A stretch of DNA of 45,516 nt from Hespellia sp. (GTDB lineage: Bacteria > Bacillota > Clostridia > Lachnospirales > Lachnospiraceae). The notes under the pieces were generated by a model. That model saw only the letters and a program-made list of their open reading frames with translations. It was not told the origin of the DNA and made no database searches. A program made the translations under genes and the position numbers. Below, in pieces: positions 16,730 through 26,413 of this stretch (positions are counted from its first letter, which is position 1; the number at the start of each line of letters is the position of its first letter). The stretch lies in the NCBI GenBank assembly GCA_028694105.1, contig JAQUUC010000029.1:1-45516 (forward strand), given 5' to 3'.

Positions 16730-19134
16730 CACTGATTCGCCTCTCTTCCCATCACAACACGCACCTCATGTACCTGACCATCATCAAGCCTCGGAATTCT
16801 TTCGACCTGTATTCCGTCCAGATAAAGTTCTCGGACCCCCTTCATCACGCCGTCCGGATTCGATACTTCGATGTGGTAAGAAGCTCCCTGCCAGATACGT
16901 TCTGCCTGAAATCCACTCCAGTCTGCCGGAATGCAGGGATCAATGACCAGCTCGTCAAATCCCGGTCGAATTCCCAGCATATAGTGTGTCGCGGAAAAGT
17001 AAGCCCAGCCACCGCTTCCGGTCATGAACGGGTGTCTCGCCCTGCCATACGCACTGTGATCTTTCCCCATAATGAACTGACAGTAAGAATACGGCTCTGC
17101 CTGACGCATTTCAATCTTATCGTTCTGATAATACGGACAGAGTGCATTATAATATGCCATTGCCTTGTCACCTCGCCCCAGACGGCACTCCGCGGCCCAC
17201 GCCCACGGATTCGGATGACTGAAGACAGAACCGTTTTCCTTCACCCCCGGATAAACACGGGTCACAAACCCGATATCCTCATCCGGCACAGTGTAGGAAG
17301 GCGCGTTCAGCATAATGCCATACGGCGTGGACAAATATTTCTCCACGCTGTCCATTGCCTGAATGCCTTTTTCATAAGATGCCGCACCGGAAAGCACCGC
17401 CCACGCATTTGACTCCAGATGTACCTTGCCCTCTTTGTCCTGCATCGTTCCGATTCGTTTGCCATTCTTCGTAATTCCCCGGATAAACCACTGCTCGTCC
17501 CAGAGCTGCGTATCACAGACTTCCTTCACATGCTTCAGCATTTCCTGATACTTGGCCGTATTTTCTGCGTCGCAGCGGTATTTTGCCAGCTCCAGAAAAT
17601 TCTCGATCGCCCAATAGTGGAGAAAGGATACAAGTGCACTCTCACCGCCGCCCAGATTCAGGCAGTCGTTCCAGTCCGCCCGCAGTCCTTTACAGATTCC
17701 GGTCGCTCCGACCTGTGCAAACGAAAAATCCAGAATCTTCTGCATATGTTCGTAGACACTGCCTTCACCGCCGTCCGCATAGGTAACTACTTCATCTACA
17801 AATGTATATTCTCCGGTCTCTTTTACGTACTCAACGATTGAGCTCACCAGCCAGAGCGCATCGTCCGAGCAGGTGTCCTCCAACCCGTGAATCATATCTT
17901 TGACATTCGGTGTCGGCACAACCGTCGGTGACTTGAACGGCTTCACTTCATGGTTCGGATCAAACCATTCAGGCTCGAATAAATGCAGCCCATAGCCTTC
18001 ACTCACCAGACCTCGAAGCAGCTCCACCAGGCGCTGTCTGCACTTTGCCGGATTTGAGTGCTGCACGGTCATCGCATCCTGCGCAGTGTCCCGGTAGCCC
18101 AGACCGGTACGTCCGCCAACCTCAATGAAGGAAGCAAATCGGGAGAACATGATGTTGATTTCCGCCTGATATAATGTCCATGTATTTAACATGACATTCA
18201 TTCCCTGATTCGGGGTGTAAACCTGCTGTTTCTTACATTTCCGCTCCCAAAAATCCCGCAGATCTTCATATACCCTGTCCACCTGCTTCATATCGCTGTA
18301 CTTTTCCCGCATAGCCGCCCCGGCACTACGGTCACCCTCGCCCAGCAAAAATACGACACGCACTTCCTCACCCGGCATCAGATGATATGCCTTGTGCAGC
18401 GAACCACAGTGATTATTTCCCTTTTCATAAGAACCGCTGAGCCGTCCGTTTTCTACACCGATTGGGTTTCGCTCAGTCCGGTAAGGACCGATAAATGTAT
18501 CGCGCAGACAGTCAAAGCTGTCCGGCGTGACACTGGCAGTAAAATACTGATAGCCGAATTCTTCATAGAATAAATCATGCTCGATGATTCCGTCCTCGCA
18601 GGAAGAACCGGCCGCATAGAGGCTCATCTGGAAGTTCTTATTGTCCATTTCAATATGATGGAAGGAGAACTCACAGTACGAGAACACACTGATGTCCCGC
18701 GCCGTATCACCGATGTTTTTGATCTTCACATCCCATAATTCCACCGGATCCTCCAGCGGGATGACCAGTGTTTGAGTTGCCTCTATGCCCTTATATCTGC
18801 ACTCATATGTCGTGTAGGACAATCCGTGTCTGCAGCGATAGTCTGCCTCCTCCAGCGGTTTTCCCACGGGCTGCCAGGAAATGCTGTAATATTCTCCATT
18901 CTCATCATCCCGCAGATAAACGTAATGTCCCGGCCCGTCCATCGGAACCCCATTTCCACGAAAACGCGTGATGCGGTGGTACTCCGGTGACTTGTAGAAT
19001 ACGTAGCCCCCTGCGGTGTGGTTGATGACCGCACACATATCCTTCACGCCCAGATAATTCGTCCATGATGCCGGAAGATTCACTCGGTCGATGACATACT
19101 CTCTCCCAGCCTCATCAAAATGTCCATATTCCAT
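16729..19134 (-). CDS. GH94 disaccharide phosphorylase, closest in memory to N,N'-diacetylchitobiose phosphorylase
   Basis: Cytoplasmic inverting phosphorylase of 801 residues that splits a beta-linked disaccharide with phosphate, giving a sugar alpha-1-phosphate and a free sugar. The start at 19134 has GGGAGG upstream. The N-terminal beta-sandwich has WTNYLGVKDMCAVINHTAGG and YVYLRDDENG. The catalytic (alpha/alpha)6 barrel carries GGRTGLGYRDTAQDA (about 340-354), KSPTVVPTPN (401-410), DTCSDDALWL (420-429) and the predicted general acid Asp490 in LRADWNDCLNLGGGES. From memory these blocks fit Vibrio chitobiose phosphorylase better than cellobiose phosphorylases, and the length is the same. 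However, no amino-sugar genes are nearby, so cellobiose, laminaribiose or another beta-glucoside stays possible. Confidence 0.85.
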   Translation of the reverse strand: MEYGHFDEAGREYVIDRVNLPASWTNYLGVKDMCAVINHTAGGYVFYKSPEYHRITRFRGNGVPMDGPGHYVYLRDDENGEYYSISWQPVGKPLEEADYRCRHGLSYTTYECRYKGIEATQTLVIPLEDPVELWDVKIKNIGDTARDISVFSYCEFSFHHIEMDNKNFQMSLYAAGSSCEDGIIEHDLFYEEFGYQYFTASVTPDSFDCLRDTFIGPYRTERNPIGVENGRLSGSYEKGNNHCGSLHKAYHLMPGEEVRVVFLLGEGDRSAGAAMREKYSDMKQVDRVYEDLRDFWERKCKKQQVYTPNQGMNVMLNTWTLYQAEINIMFSRFASFIEVGGRTGLGYRDTAQDAMTVQHSNPAKCRQRLVELLRGLVSEGYGLHLFEPEWFDPNHEVKPFKSPTVVPTPNVKDMIHGLEDTCSDDALWLVSSIVEYVKETGEYTFVDEVVTYADGGEGSVYEHMQKILDFSFAQVGATGICKGLRADWNDCLNLGGGESALVSFLHYWAIENFLELAKYRCDAENTAKYQEMLKHVKEVCDTQLWDEQWFIRGITKNGKRIGTMQDKEGKVHLESNAWAVLSGAASYEKGIQAMDSVEKYLSTPYGIMLNAPSYTVPDEDIGFVTRVYPGVKENGSVFSHPNPWAWAAECRLGRGDKAMAYYNALCPYYQNDKIEMRQAEPYSYCQFIMGKDHSAYGRARHPFMTGSGGWAYFSATHYMLGIRPGFDELVIDPCIPADWSGFQAERIWQGASYHIEVSNPDGVMKGVRELYLDGIQVERIPRLDDGQVHEVRVVMGREANQ

Positions 19135-19185
19135 ATTGTCCTCCCATCTAAACACACTTTTGGAAATTGCTTCATCTTATCTTTC

Positions 19186-19213
19186 ATTATAGCGCGATGG
19201 CAGTTTGGAACAA
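19186..19213 (-). promoter_or_regulatory. promoter of the phosphorylase operon
   Basis: A perfect TATAAT (19186-19191) with TTGTTC 16 bases upstream (19208-19213), about 50 bases before the phosphorylase start. A second TTGACA lies further upstream (about 19244-19249) but has no -10 at proper distance. Confidence 0.55.
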
Positions 19214-19263
19214 CTGTCAGGAATGTGATTATTTGCATGAAATTGTCAAGACTGATGTACAAA

Positions 19264-19295
19264 AGCGGAAATGAATATCTCTACTCATTTCCGCT
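19264..19295 (-). terminator. terminator after the HAD phosphatase gene
   Basis: Perfect 11-base stem (AGCGGAAATGA at 19264-19274 and its complement at 19285-19295) with a 10-base loop, followed on the minus strand by TTTTGT. The stem begins inside the last codons of the phosphatase gene. It separates the nucleoside region from the sugar operon. Confidence 0.75.
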
Positions 19296-19946
19296 CAAAA
19301 TATCAATCACCTCTGTCAGGTCTTTGCATACCTTATATGCCTTTTGCAGAATCTCTTCTTTCACCTGAATCTGGTCCGGGACATGGATAACCTTCGCCCC
19401 TGCATTGTGCCCTGCCATGATTCCGGCCGGACTGTCCTCGATCACAAAACACTCTCTTGCTTCCACACCAATCCGTCTTACCGCTTCCAGATAAATATCT
19501 GGCTCCGGCTTGCTTGCCGCCACCGTATCTCCATACACAATCGCACAAAAATAATCATATATCCCTGCCTGCTTCAGATATTTTTCCGCAGTCTCCTGAT
19601 TCGTCGATGTCGCGACTGCGAGCTGTATTTGATGTTCTTTGGCATATTGCAGCAGTTCATAGACTCCGGGCTTAACCGGAAGTCCATTCTCTGCAATATC
19701 CGCCTGCACATATTCGGTTTTCCTTGCACGGAACCTGTCATATGGGAAATCCTCACCAAACCGGTCTAAGTATAGCTGCCTGCTCACCCGCAGATTCTGC
19801 CCTTTGTAACTGTTTATAAACGAGACCGGCAAATCCAAATCCCATTCTGCCGCCAGCTTAAGCCACGCCTTAGTCGTTATGCGTTCCGTATCAAACAGAA
19901 CTCCATCCATATCAAACAAAATTCCTTTTATCACACTATTCTCCAT
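19281..19946 (-). CDS. HAD-superfamily sugar-phosphate phosphatase (beta-PGM-like)
   Basis: Cytoplasmic HAD hydrolase of 221 residues. The nucleophile motif is ILFDMDGVLFDTE with Asp12 and Asp14. A helical cap (about 17-85) follows, then motif II in LAVATSTNQ, motif III Lys in the region of DTVAASKPEPD, and motif IV in CFVIEDSPAGIMAGHNAG. The beta-phosphoglucomutase subfamily and simple sugar-phosphate phosphatases look alike here, so the substrate is open. It lies three bases behind the DeoR-type regulator gene and ahead of a terminator. It may dephosphorylate a sugar phosphate that accumulates in nucleoside breakdown. Confidence 0.82.
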   Translation of the reverse strand: MENSVIKGILFDMDGVLFDTERITTKAWLKLAAEWDLDLPVSFINSYKGQNLRVSRQLYLDRFGEDFPYDRFRARKTEYVQADIAENGLPVKPGVYELLQYAKEHQIQLAVATSTNQETAEKYLKQAGIYDYFCAIVYGDTVAASKPEPDIYLEAVRRIGVEARECFVIEDSPAGIMAGHNAGAKVIHVPDQIQVKEEILQKAYKVCKDLTEVIDILSGNE

Positions 19947-19949
19947 TCA

Positions 19950-20729
19950 TCACACCATATTCAATTCAATTCCCTTAGATCGGATAATCTCGATCCATTC
20001 TTCCGAAATATTTTTATCTGTGATAATTCGGTCAAAGCAATCAATCTCGGTCAGAAAACATGGTTTTATAACGCCGAATTTGCTGGAATCCACAAGTAAA
20101 ATCTTTTCCGCACCGGACTGTATGATTGCCTGTTTCAGCTCAAGCTCATAATTATTCATACAAGTGACACCCATTTTATCATGCACACCTGCCGCTGATG
20201 CAAACACTTTTGTAGCCCGTATGTTTTTTATCAGCGAAATGTTTTCCGGTGACTCAAAAAGAGTCGTATCCGGGTGATAATATCCCCCTCCGAAAATAAT
20301 GGAAATATTCGGATTGTTGCATATTTTATTCAGAATATTTAAGTTACAGGTAAATATGGTCAGCTTCGTATCCCGTTCAATATTATCTGCCAGATATTCC
20401 ACTGTCGATCCATTGTCAATAATAACACAATCATCCTGTTCAATAAGCGATGCTGCAAACTTCCCGATTTGTTCTTTTTCATATCTGTGAGAAAGCGTCG
20501 CTGCGGAAAGCTGATATTCATCTTCGTTCTCGTTTGGAGAATACTGGGCATTTAGTACAGCCGCTCCGGGGATATCTAAAATCACATTTCTCAATTTTAA
20601 TTCTTCCAGATCTCTGCGGACTGTCATTTCCGAAACATCCAGCATTCCTGTCAGATCCCGGATTGTTGCACCGTTCTGTCTTTTCAATATTTCTACTAAT
20701 TGATTTAATCTGTCATCTTTTTTACTCAC
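19950..20729 (-). CDS. DeoR-family transcriptional repressor
   Basis: Regulator of 259 residues. The N-terminal winged helix-turn-helix (about 5-58) shows ATIRDLTGMLDVSEMTVRRD followed by LEEL, the DeoR signature. The C-terminal sugar-phosphate sensing domain has CVIIDNGSTVEYLAD and later EKILLVDSSKFG. The start is a GTG at 20729 with GAGAGG upstream; the ATG two bases before it is out of frame. It lies beyond the 3' end of the nucleoside operon and is a good candidate to bind the inverted repeats upstream of deoC. A TGTTACAAT element in its own upstream region also occurs in the deoC control region. The inducer would be a pentose or deoxypentose phosphate. Confidence 0.87.
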   Translation of the reverse strand: MSKKDDRLNQLVEILKRQNGATIRDLTGMLDVSEMTVRRDLEELKLRNVILDIPGAAVLNAQYSPNENEDEYQLSAATLSHRYEKEQIGKFAASLIEQDDCVIIDNGSTVEYLADNIERDTKLTIFTCNLNILNKICNNPNISIIFGGGYYHPDTTLFESPENISLIKNIRATKVFASAAGVHDKMGVTCMNNYELELKQAIIQSGAEKILLVDSSKFGVIKPCFLTEIDCFDRIITDKNISEEWIEIIRSKGIELNMV

Positions 20730-20862
20730 ATAAATTACCTCTCATACAACCTATTTTTCTTCAAACAGTTTTATATTAAAAGTCACAATCCGCCACACCA
20801 CATGATTAAGTTAATTTCTAATCTAACGCTTTTTTATATTGTAACATACTTTTTTTATATTC
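20730..20862 (-). promoter_or_regulatory. region between transketolase and the DeoR-type gene
   Basis: No convincing hairpin terminator follows transketolase; only a weak ATTCT-TATG-AGAAT stem without a T run is seen. TGTTACAAT (minus strand, 20838-20846) repeats a 9-base element found in the deoC control region at 35248-35256. The regulator gene may therefore be partly read through from the operon and partly self-regulated. Confidence 0.3.
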
Positions 20863-22848
20863 TCATAAGAATTTTTTGCGCAGACAATCTGCAGCCTGTT
20901 CAGCAGTAAAACCATACTTCTCAAATAATTCTGATGCCGGTGCTGAAGCTCCAAATGTATCCATTGTGATATAACATCCATCCACTCCAATATATTTGCC
21001 CCACGACATACCGCATCCGGCTTCTACCACTGCACGATTCGTTATGTTTTTTGGAATTACAGTCTCTTTGTATTCTTCAGATTGTTCCTCGAACAAGTCG
21101 AGACATGGCATACTGATTACTCTTATCGAAGCACCTTCCTTTTCCAGAATATCTGCTGCTTCCAAAGCAATATGCACCTCTGAACCCGTTGCTATCATTA
21201 AGAAATCTATCTTGTTTTTTGATTCCTTCTTTAATACATATCCACCTTTCAGCGCATCCTTACCGGTATTCTCCAGCACCGGAAGATTCTGTCTGGACAG
21301 TACAAGACATGTAGGTGTTTTCTTTGAATTTAAAGCGCTGTACCATGCTGCTTTTGTTTCGATTTCGTCCGCGGGTCTGAATACATGCATATTCGGAAGT
21401 GCGCGAAGCATTGTTAGCTGCTCAACCGGTTCATGCGTCGGTCCATCTTCGCCTACACCAATACTATCATGTGTCAAAACAGAGATCATCGGTATTCCCA
21501 TTAGTGATGATAACCGGAGCATTGGCTTCATATAATCCACGAACACGAAAAACGTTGCAATATATGTGCGCATACCTCCATGCAGCAGAATTCCATTTGC
21601 GATTGCTGTCATTCCCAGTTCTCTGACTCCGTAATGAATATTTCTGCCTTCCGGATGATCTGCAGAGAATGCCATCTCACCATTCATCACCGTCTTATTA
21701 GAAGGACCCAGATCCGCAGAGCCTCCTATCAGATTCGGCAGTTTATCTTTTACATAGTTTAACACTTTGCCGGAGATACTTCTGGTTGCTTCTGGTTTTG
21801 TACCTTTCTCCCAGAATTCTTTGTCATCTATCAGCTCTGCTGCGCTGTCCTCATCATAATCAGCGTCCAGAGAGGCTTTCAGTTCCGGATATTCCTCGCA
21901 ATATGCAGCGAACATCTTATTCCATTCTTCCTCTTTTACAGCTCCCGCTTCAGCCAGCGATCGATAATGATCGTATACTTCCTGTGGCACCGCAAAAGAT
22001 TCTTCCAGAGGCCAATTCAGATTCTTTCTCAGAATCTTTATATTTTCTTCACCCAGCGGCTCGCCATGAGCACTTGATTTTCCTTCTTTCGCTGGAACTC
22101 CATGTCCGATTTTTGTTGTGATTTTAATAAAGGATGGTTTATCAGTCTCAGCTTTTGCCTGTTCAATGGCTTTACCGATTGCAGACGGATCATTTCCATC
22201 CTCAACGGCAAGCACCTGAAATCCAAAGGCTTCAAACCGTTTAGATACATCTTCCGTAAACGCAATATCCGTATTGCCTTCAATTGTGATGGAGTTAGAA
22301 TCATACAGAACAATCAGCTTATCCAGCCTGTTTGTTCCTGCAAGTGACATAACCTCAGAGGAAATGCCTTCCATCAGACATCCATCGCCACACAGTGCAT
22401 ACGTATAATGTTCGAAGATCGGATATCCTTCCCGGTTATAAACTGCGGCCAGATGTTTCTCTGCCATTGCCATGCCAACTGCCATACCAAGGCCTGCCCC
22501 CAGAGGACCGGTCGTTGCTTCCACACCTGCTGTATGGCGATATTCCGGATGTCCCGGTGTCAGTGAGCCAAGCTGTCTAAAATTCTTAAGGTCCTCAATT
22601 CCCAGATTTCCGTAGCCAAACAAATGTAAGAGTGAATACAGCATAGAGGAACCGTGTCCTGCCGAGAGGATAAAGCGATCTCTGTTCATCCATTTCGGGT
22701 CTTTCGGATTGTGATTCATATGATGCGCCCATAATTCGTATGCGATGGGCGCTGCACCCAGAGGCAGCCCCGGATGTCCGGATTTTGCCTTCTGTACTGC
22801 ATCTGCTGATAATATTCTAATTGCATCTACTGCCAAATGTTCTTTCAT
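20863..22848 (-). CDS. tkt: transketolase
   Basis: Thiamine-diphosphate enzyme of 661 residues that transfers two-carbon units between pentose, heptose and other sugar phosphates in the pentose phosphate pathway. The N-terminus has [16 protein letters not shown] and the substrate His region [18 protein letters not shown]. The cofactor motif runs from [14 protein letters not shown] to [11 protein letters not shown]. The pyrimidine domain holds [17 protein letters not shown] with the catalytic Glu, and the phosphate site is in [17 protein letters not shown]. The start overlaps the permease stop by four bases (ATGA), so it is the last gene of the nucleoside operon. It links ribose 5-phosphate from nucleosides to glycolysis. 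Confidence 0.96.
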   Translation of the reverse strand: MKEHLAVDAIRILSADAVQKAKSGHPGLPLGAAPIAYELWAHHMNHNPKDPKWMNRDRFILSAGHGSSMLYSLLHLFGYGNLGIEDLKNFRQLGSLTPGHPEYRHTAGVEATTGPLGAGLGMAVGMAMAEKHLAAVYNREGYPIFEHYTYALCGDGCLMEGISSEVMSLAGTNRLDKLIVLYDSNSITIEGNTDIAFTEDVSKRFEAFGFQVLAVEDGNDPSAIGKAIEQAKAETDKPSFIKITTKIGHGVPAKEGKSSAHGEPLGEENIKILRKNLNWPLEESFAVPQEVYDHYRSLAEAGAVKEEEWNKMFAAYCEEYPELKASLDADYDEDSAAELIDDKEFWEKGTKPEATRSISGKVLNYVKDKLPNLIGGSADLGPSNKTVMNGEMAFSADHPEGRNIHYGVRELGMTAIANGILLHGGMRTYIATFFVFVDYMKPMLRLSSLMGIPMISVLTHDSIGVGEDGPTHEPVEQLTMLRALPNMHVFRPADEIETKAAWYSALNSKKTPTCLVLSRQNLPVLENTGKDALKGGYVLKKESKNKIDFLMIATGSEVHIALEAADILEKEGASIRVISMPCLDLFEEQSEEYKETVIPKNITNRAVVEAGCGMSWGKYIGVDGCYITMDTFGASAPASELFEKYGFTAEQAADCLRKKFL

Positions 22849-23789
22849 GCTGTTTTCTCCTTCTTTTTTTTATTACCAATCACACCAAGTTTCTTTAGTT
22901 TTGAAGTGTAAGAGCTTATCATCAGCGCAATAATTGCAAATACGAATGGGAACATCTTAATAATAGACGGTGAAATATTCATTCCCAGAAGCTCAATACG
23001 AATACCAATTGCATCTGCAAAGCCAAATAAAAGGGTAACCAGAGAAGCAAATACCGGGTGTGCATTACCGAATACGAATGCAGTGAAGGCATTGAATCCT
23101 CTTCCCTGAATCATGTCCTCGGAAAACTGCGACACGGAAATCGTTGATAAATACGCTCCGGCAAGACCACAGAGTGCACCTGACATCAGAACGACCTGCC
23201 ATTTTATCAGATTCGGCTTAATACCTGCTGTCTTAGCTGCCACTTCCGATTCCCCGACCGCACAAATCGAAAGACCTATCTTTGTCTTGAATAATACTAC
23301 ATAAATAACTACTACCATAATAATCGCAAAATAAGTCACGATGCTCTGCCCACTTAAACAGCTCAAAATAGGAATATCTTTAATAATTGGAATTTTAATC
23401 ATGCTCAGCTTATGTATTTCATCCGGACTGTATGCCCCCTGCACATTAAATATCGTACGCAGCAGATAAGAGGTCAGTCCCGCTCCCAGCATGTTCATAG
23501 CGATACTGGCTATGATGTTGTCTGCTTTGAACTTCGTTACAAAAAGCGCATACAGGGAACTATACACTGCACCGATAACCATAGCTCCTAAAAGCCCTGC
23601 CCATACGCTTCCACCTGTGAATTGTACAACTGCAATTGCCGCAAATGCTCCAACCAGCGAAAATCCTTCCAACGCAATATTGAAAACACCTGCTCGCTGG
23701 CAGAGAAGTCCACCTAAGGCCATCAGCATAAGAGGCGTTGCCATTCGTATCATAGATGCCAATGTATCCGTAATAACTGCTATACTCAT
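22845..23789 (-). CDS. nucleoside ABC transporter permease (second, YufQ/NupQ-like)
   Basis: Membrane permease of 314 residues of the branched-chain-type fold used by BMP-family nucleoside importers. Eight or more hydrophobic segments are visible, and [20 protein letters not shown] near the N-terminus is the strongly conserved block of this family. A further conserved stretch is [20 protein letters not shown]. The tail is lysine-rich. It starts one base after the first permease stop and overlaps transketolase by four bases. Together with the other permease and the double ATPase it should take up purine or pyrimidine nucleosides captured by the BMP lipoprotein. Confidence 0.9.
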   Translation of the reverse strand: MSIAVITDTLASMIRMATPLMLMALGGLLCQRAGVFNIALEGFSLVGAFAAIAVVQFTGGSVWAGLLGAMVIGAVYSSLYALFVTKFKADNIIASIAMNMLGAGLTSYLLRTIFNVQGAYSPDEIHKLSMIKIPIIKDIPILSCLSGQSIVTYFAIIMVVVIYVVLFKTKIGLSICAVGESEVAAKTAGIKPNLIKWQVVLMSGALCGLAGAYLSTISVSQFSEDMIQGRGFNAFTAFVFGNAHPVFASLVTLLFGFADAIGIRIELLGMNISPSIIKMFPFVFAIIALMISSYTSKLKKLGVIGNKKKKEKTA

Positions 23790-23790
23790 C

Positions 23791-24876
23791 TTACTTACCT
23801 CCTTCGCTTGACCGTACTTTTTTCATCTTTGGATTCCTGATTTTCGGAAGTATGAATTTCGCACTGATTATGATAAATATAATTGCCGTTACAATATCCG
23901 TAATTGCCGATGGAACATCCGTGATACGTTCCATATTGATACCACCGTTCTTCAAAGCACCAAAGAAAATGCCTGAGAAAAGCACACCGATCGGATTATT
24001 ATTTGCAAGCAGGGATACTACGATTCCATCAAATCCAAAATCAGGATTAAATGCTGCCAGTAATCTGTGCTGAACCGCTGTCACCTCAATTGCACCTACA
24101 ATTCCACCGATTGCCCCACTCAATCCCATAACCTGAAGAATTGTCTTCTTCGGCTTAATACCTGCATATCTTGCAAGTACCGGATTGGCTCCGACAATTC
24201 GAATCTCATGTCCGAAAGCGGTTCTGAAAAATACGAAGGTCAAAAACAGCATGAGCACGATTGCAATATAGATTCCGATATTCGCGGAGGATGGCTCGAG
24301 GAATGAAATACGAGGAAGCCAAGTGTTTTCATTCAGAACCTTACTTGCATTCATATTCATATTTTCTTCCGGCGATTTTAATGGTCCGGTAACCAGATAT
24401 TCAATAAACAGCTCTGCGACAAAATTCAAGAGCAGTGTCGATACGATTACATCTGTTCCCAGATATACTTTCATTAGAGCAGGAATCATCGCAAACGCTG
24501 CACCTGCTGCCATTGCAGTTAAAAAGATAACCACCACAGATACACCATGATTCATTGATTCAGGCATTATAACTGCAACGGCTGTCGCTGCAGCCGCACC
24601 CATGTAGATTTGTCCATCTACACCCAAATTGAATACCTCTGCCTTATACGTCACACAAATTGCAAGACCCGACAAAATCAATGGTGTTGCCCAGCGGATT
24701 GTCCCTGCAATATCTACGGTCAGACTTTCTGTAATACCATTCAGAATCGCAAATGGTTCGTATCCGGATACTGCCAGAAAGACGGTTGCAAAAAGCAGTG
24801 CAAGAACAATCAAGCTTATCTGCTTGCCTACGACTCTGGCCGCAGACATAATTTTACTGTCATTTTTATTCTTCAT
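23791..24876 (-). CDS. nucleoside ABC transporter permease (first, YufP/NupP-like)
   Basis: Permease of 361 residues from the ATG at 24876, chosen because GGGAGGTGAG lies just upstream. It has about nine hydrophobic segments. The family blocks are visible: GLAICVTYKAEVFNLGVDGQ with IYMGAAAATA after it, and FGHEIRIVGANPVLARYAGI in the cytoplasmic loop that meets the ATPase. NPDFGFDGIVVSLLANNNPI is the conserved late segment. The gene begins inside the end of the ATPase gene with an 11-base overlap. It forms the translocation path with its sister permease. Confidence 0.9.
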   Translation of the reverse strand: MKNKNDSKIMSAARVVGKQISLIVLALLFATVFLAVSGYEPFAILNGITESLTVDIAGTIRWATPLILSGLAICVTYKAEVFNLGVDGQIYMGAAAATAVAVIMPESMNHGVSVVVIFLTAMAAGAAFAMIPALMKVYLGTDVIVSTLLLNFVAELFIEYLVTGPLKSPEENMNMNASKVLNENTWLPRISFLEPSSANIGIYIAIVLMLFLTFVFFRTAFGHEIRIVGANPVLARYAGIKPKKTILQVMGLSGAIGGIVGAIEVTAVQHRLLAAFNPDFGFDGIVVSLLANNNPIGVLFSGIFFGALKNGGINMERITDVPSAITDIVTAIIFIIISAKFILPKIRNPKMKKVRSSEGGK

Positions 24877-26398
24877 TGTTCTCACCTCCCTGTCTCTTTG
24901 CCCCTGTCATATAAGTTCCCATTGTTCTCTCATCTGCTTCGCCGCGTTTAAATTCTGCCACGATTTCACCTTCATACATAACAAGTATGCGATCTGACAA
25001 TGACAGTATTTCATCTAATTCAGCACTGACAAGTAACACACCTCTATTCGAATCGCGCACTTCCATAATCTTGTGATGAATGGACTCAATTGCGCCTATA
25101 TCAACACCACGGGTTGGCTGTGCTGCAATTAGAAAATCCGGATTCGCATCCATCTCACGGGCAAATACCACCTTCTGCATATTTCCACCTGATAACGTTC
25201 CCAGTTTGTATGTAGAATCTGGTGTCTTCACCCCAAAATCTTTGCATAACTCTTCCGATAACTGATGCAGCTTTTTATTATCCAAGATTCCGTTTTTACA
25301 ATAGGGTCTCTGGTAATAACGATTCAAAATCAAATTATCCCGGATCGAACAATTAACCGCGGTGCCCATGCCCAGACGATCTTCCGGAATATGAGACAAG
25401 CCGTCTTCTCGTCTCTGACGAACATCTTTGTTGGTTACATCCTCACCTTTTAAAATGACTTTTCCCTCTGTCGGACGAAGCATACCGGAAATCACCTCAA
25501 TCAATTCGGCCTGTCCATTTCCCTCTACTCCGGCAATTCCAACAATCTCACCTCTTGCAACTTTCAGGTTTACTCCATTCAAGGCAGGAAGTCCTCTTTG
25601 ATTTAAAGCATGGATATTTTCAACATTCAAAACAGTCTCTCCCGGCTGATACTCCCCTCTCGGGATCTCCAGATCGACCTTGCGCCCCACAATCATGTCA
25701 GAAAGTCCACCGGTATTTGCTTCACTTGTAGACAGTGACCCTGTTACGACGCCTTTTCGCATTACCACGATTTCGTCTGTGATTGCCATTACTTCACGTA
25801 ATTTATGTGTAATAAAAATAATTGCACATCCTCGTTTTTTCAATTCCCGTAATACATCCAAAAGCTTATCTGTCTCCTGTGGCGTCAATACGGCTGTCGG
25901 CTCATCCAGAATGAGCACCTTCGCCTCACGGTACAAAGCCTTGATGATTTCCACCCTTTGTTTTTCTCCGACTGAAAGCTGATAGATTTTCTCGTCCAGA
26001 CTGATTGGAAGATCATATGTCTCCATAATCTCCTCGATTTTGTTTTTTGCCTGCTTTACATCTATTAATCCATGTTTTGTCGGTGTATTTCCCAGAATAA
26101 TATTCTGCAGGACACTCAGGTTGGGCATCAGCATGAAATGCTGATGTACCATTCCGATTCCCAGCTTTATTGCCATGTTCGGAGACTGAATATGGACTTC
26201 CTTCCCAAATAATTTAATGACACCTTCATCCGGCTGTGTCATTCCGTACAGCATATTCATCATTGTAGATTTTCCGGCACCGTTTTCACCAATCAGACCA
26301 AGTATCTCTCCTTCATTCACACTTAAAGAGACATTGTCATTTGCAATGACACCGGGATAAAATTTTGATATGTTCAACATTTCCACTGCTACTGCCAT
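24866..26398 (-). CDS. nucleoside ABC transporter ATPase with two ATP-binding domains
   Basis: Cytoplasmic ATPase of 510 residues with two nucleotide-binding halves, as in sugar and nucleoside importers of the RbsA/NupO type. Half one has Walker A in GLIGENGAGKSTMMNML, the signature in LSVGEKQRVEIIKAL and Walker B in LILDEPTAVLTP. Half two has the degenerate loop GIAGVEGNGQAELIEVISGM and the signature LSGGNMQKVVFAREMDANPD, as usual for the catalytically weaker second half. The start is the ATG at 26398 with AGAGG upstream. It energises uptake through the two permeases downstream. Confidence 0.93.
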   Translation of the reverse strand: MAVAVEMLNISKFYPGVIANDNVSLSVNEGEILGLIGENGAGKSTMMNMLYGMTQPDEGVIKLFGKEVHIQSPNMAIKLGIGMVHQHFMLMPNLSVLQNIILGNTPTKHGLIDVKQAKNKIEEIMETYDLPISLDEKIYQLSVGEKQRVEIIKALYREAKVLILDEPTAVLTPQETDKLLDVLRELKKRGCAIIFITHKLREVMAITDEIVVMRKGVVTGSLSTSEANTGGLSDMIVGRKVDLEIPRGEYQPGETVLNVENIHALNQRGLPALNGVNLKVARGEIVGIAGVEGNGQAELIEVISGMLRPTEGKVILKGEDVTNKDVRQRREDGLSHIPEDRLGMGTAVNCSIRDNLILNRYYQRPYCKNGILDNKKLHQLSEELCKDFGVKTPDSTYKLGTLSGGNMQKVVFAREMDANPDFLIAAQPTRGVDIGAIESIHHKIMEVRDSNRGVLLVSAELDEILSLSDRILVMYEGEIVAEFKRGEADERTMGTYMTGAKRQGGENNEE

Positions 26399-26413
26399 AG
26401 TATCCAACCTCTT

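Noticed and set aside
19281-19946. HAD protein as a beta-phosphoglucomutase serving the GH94 operon
   Set aside because: GH94 enzymes release alpha-1-phosphates, so a beta-specific mutase is not needed; a terminator also separates it from that operon.
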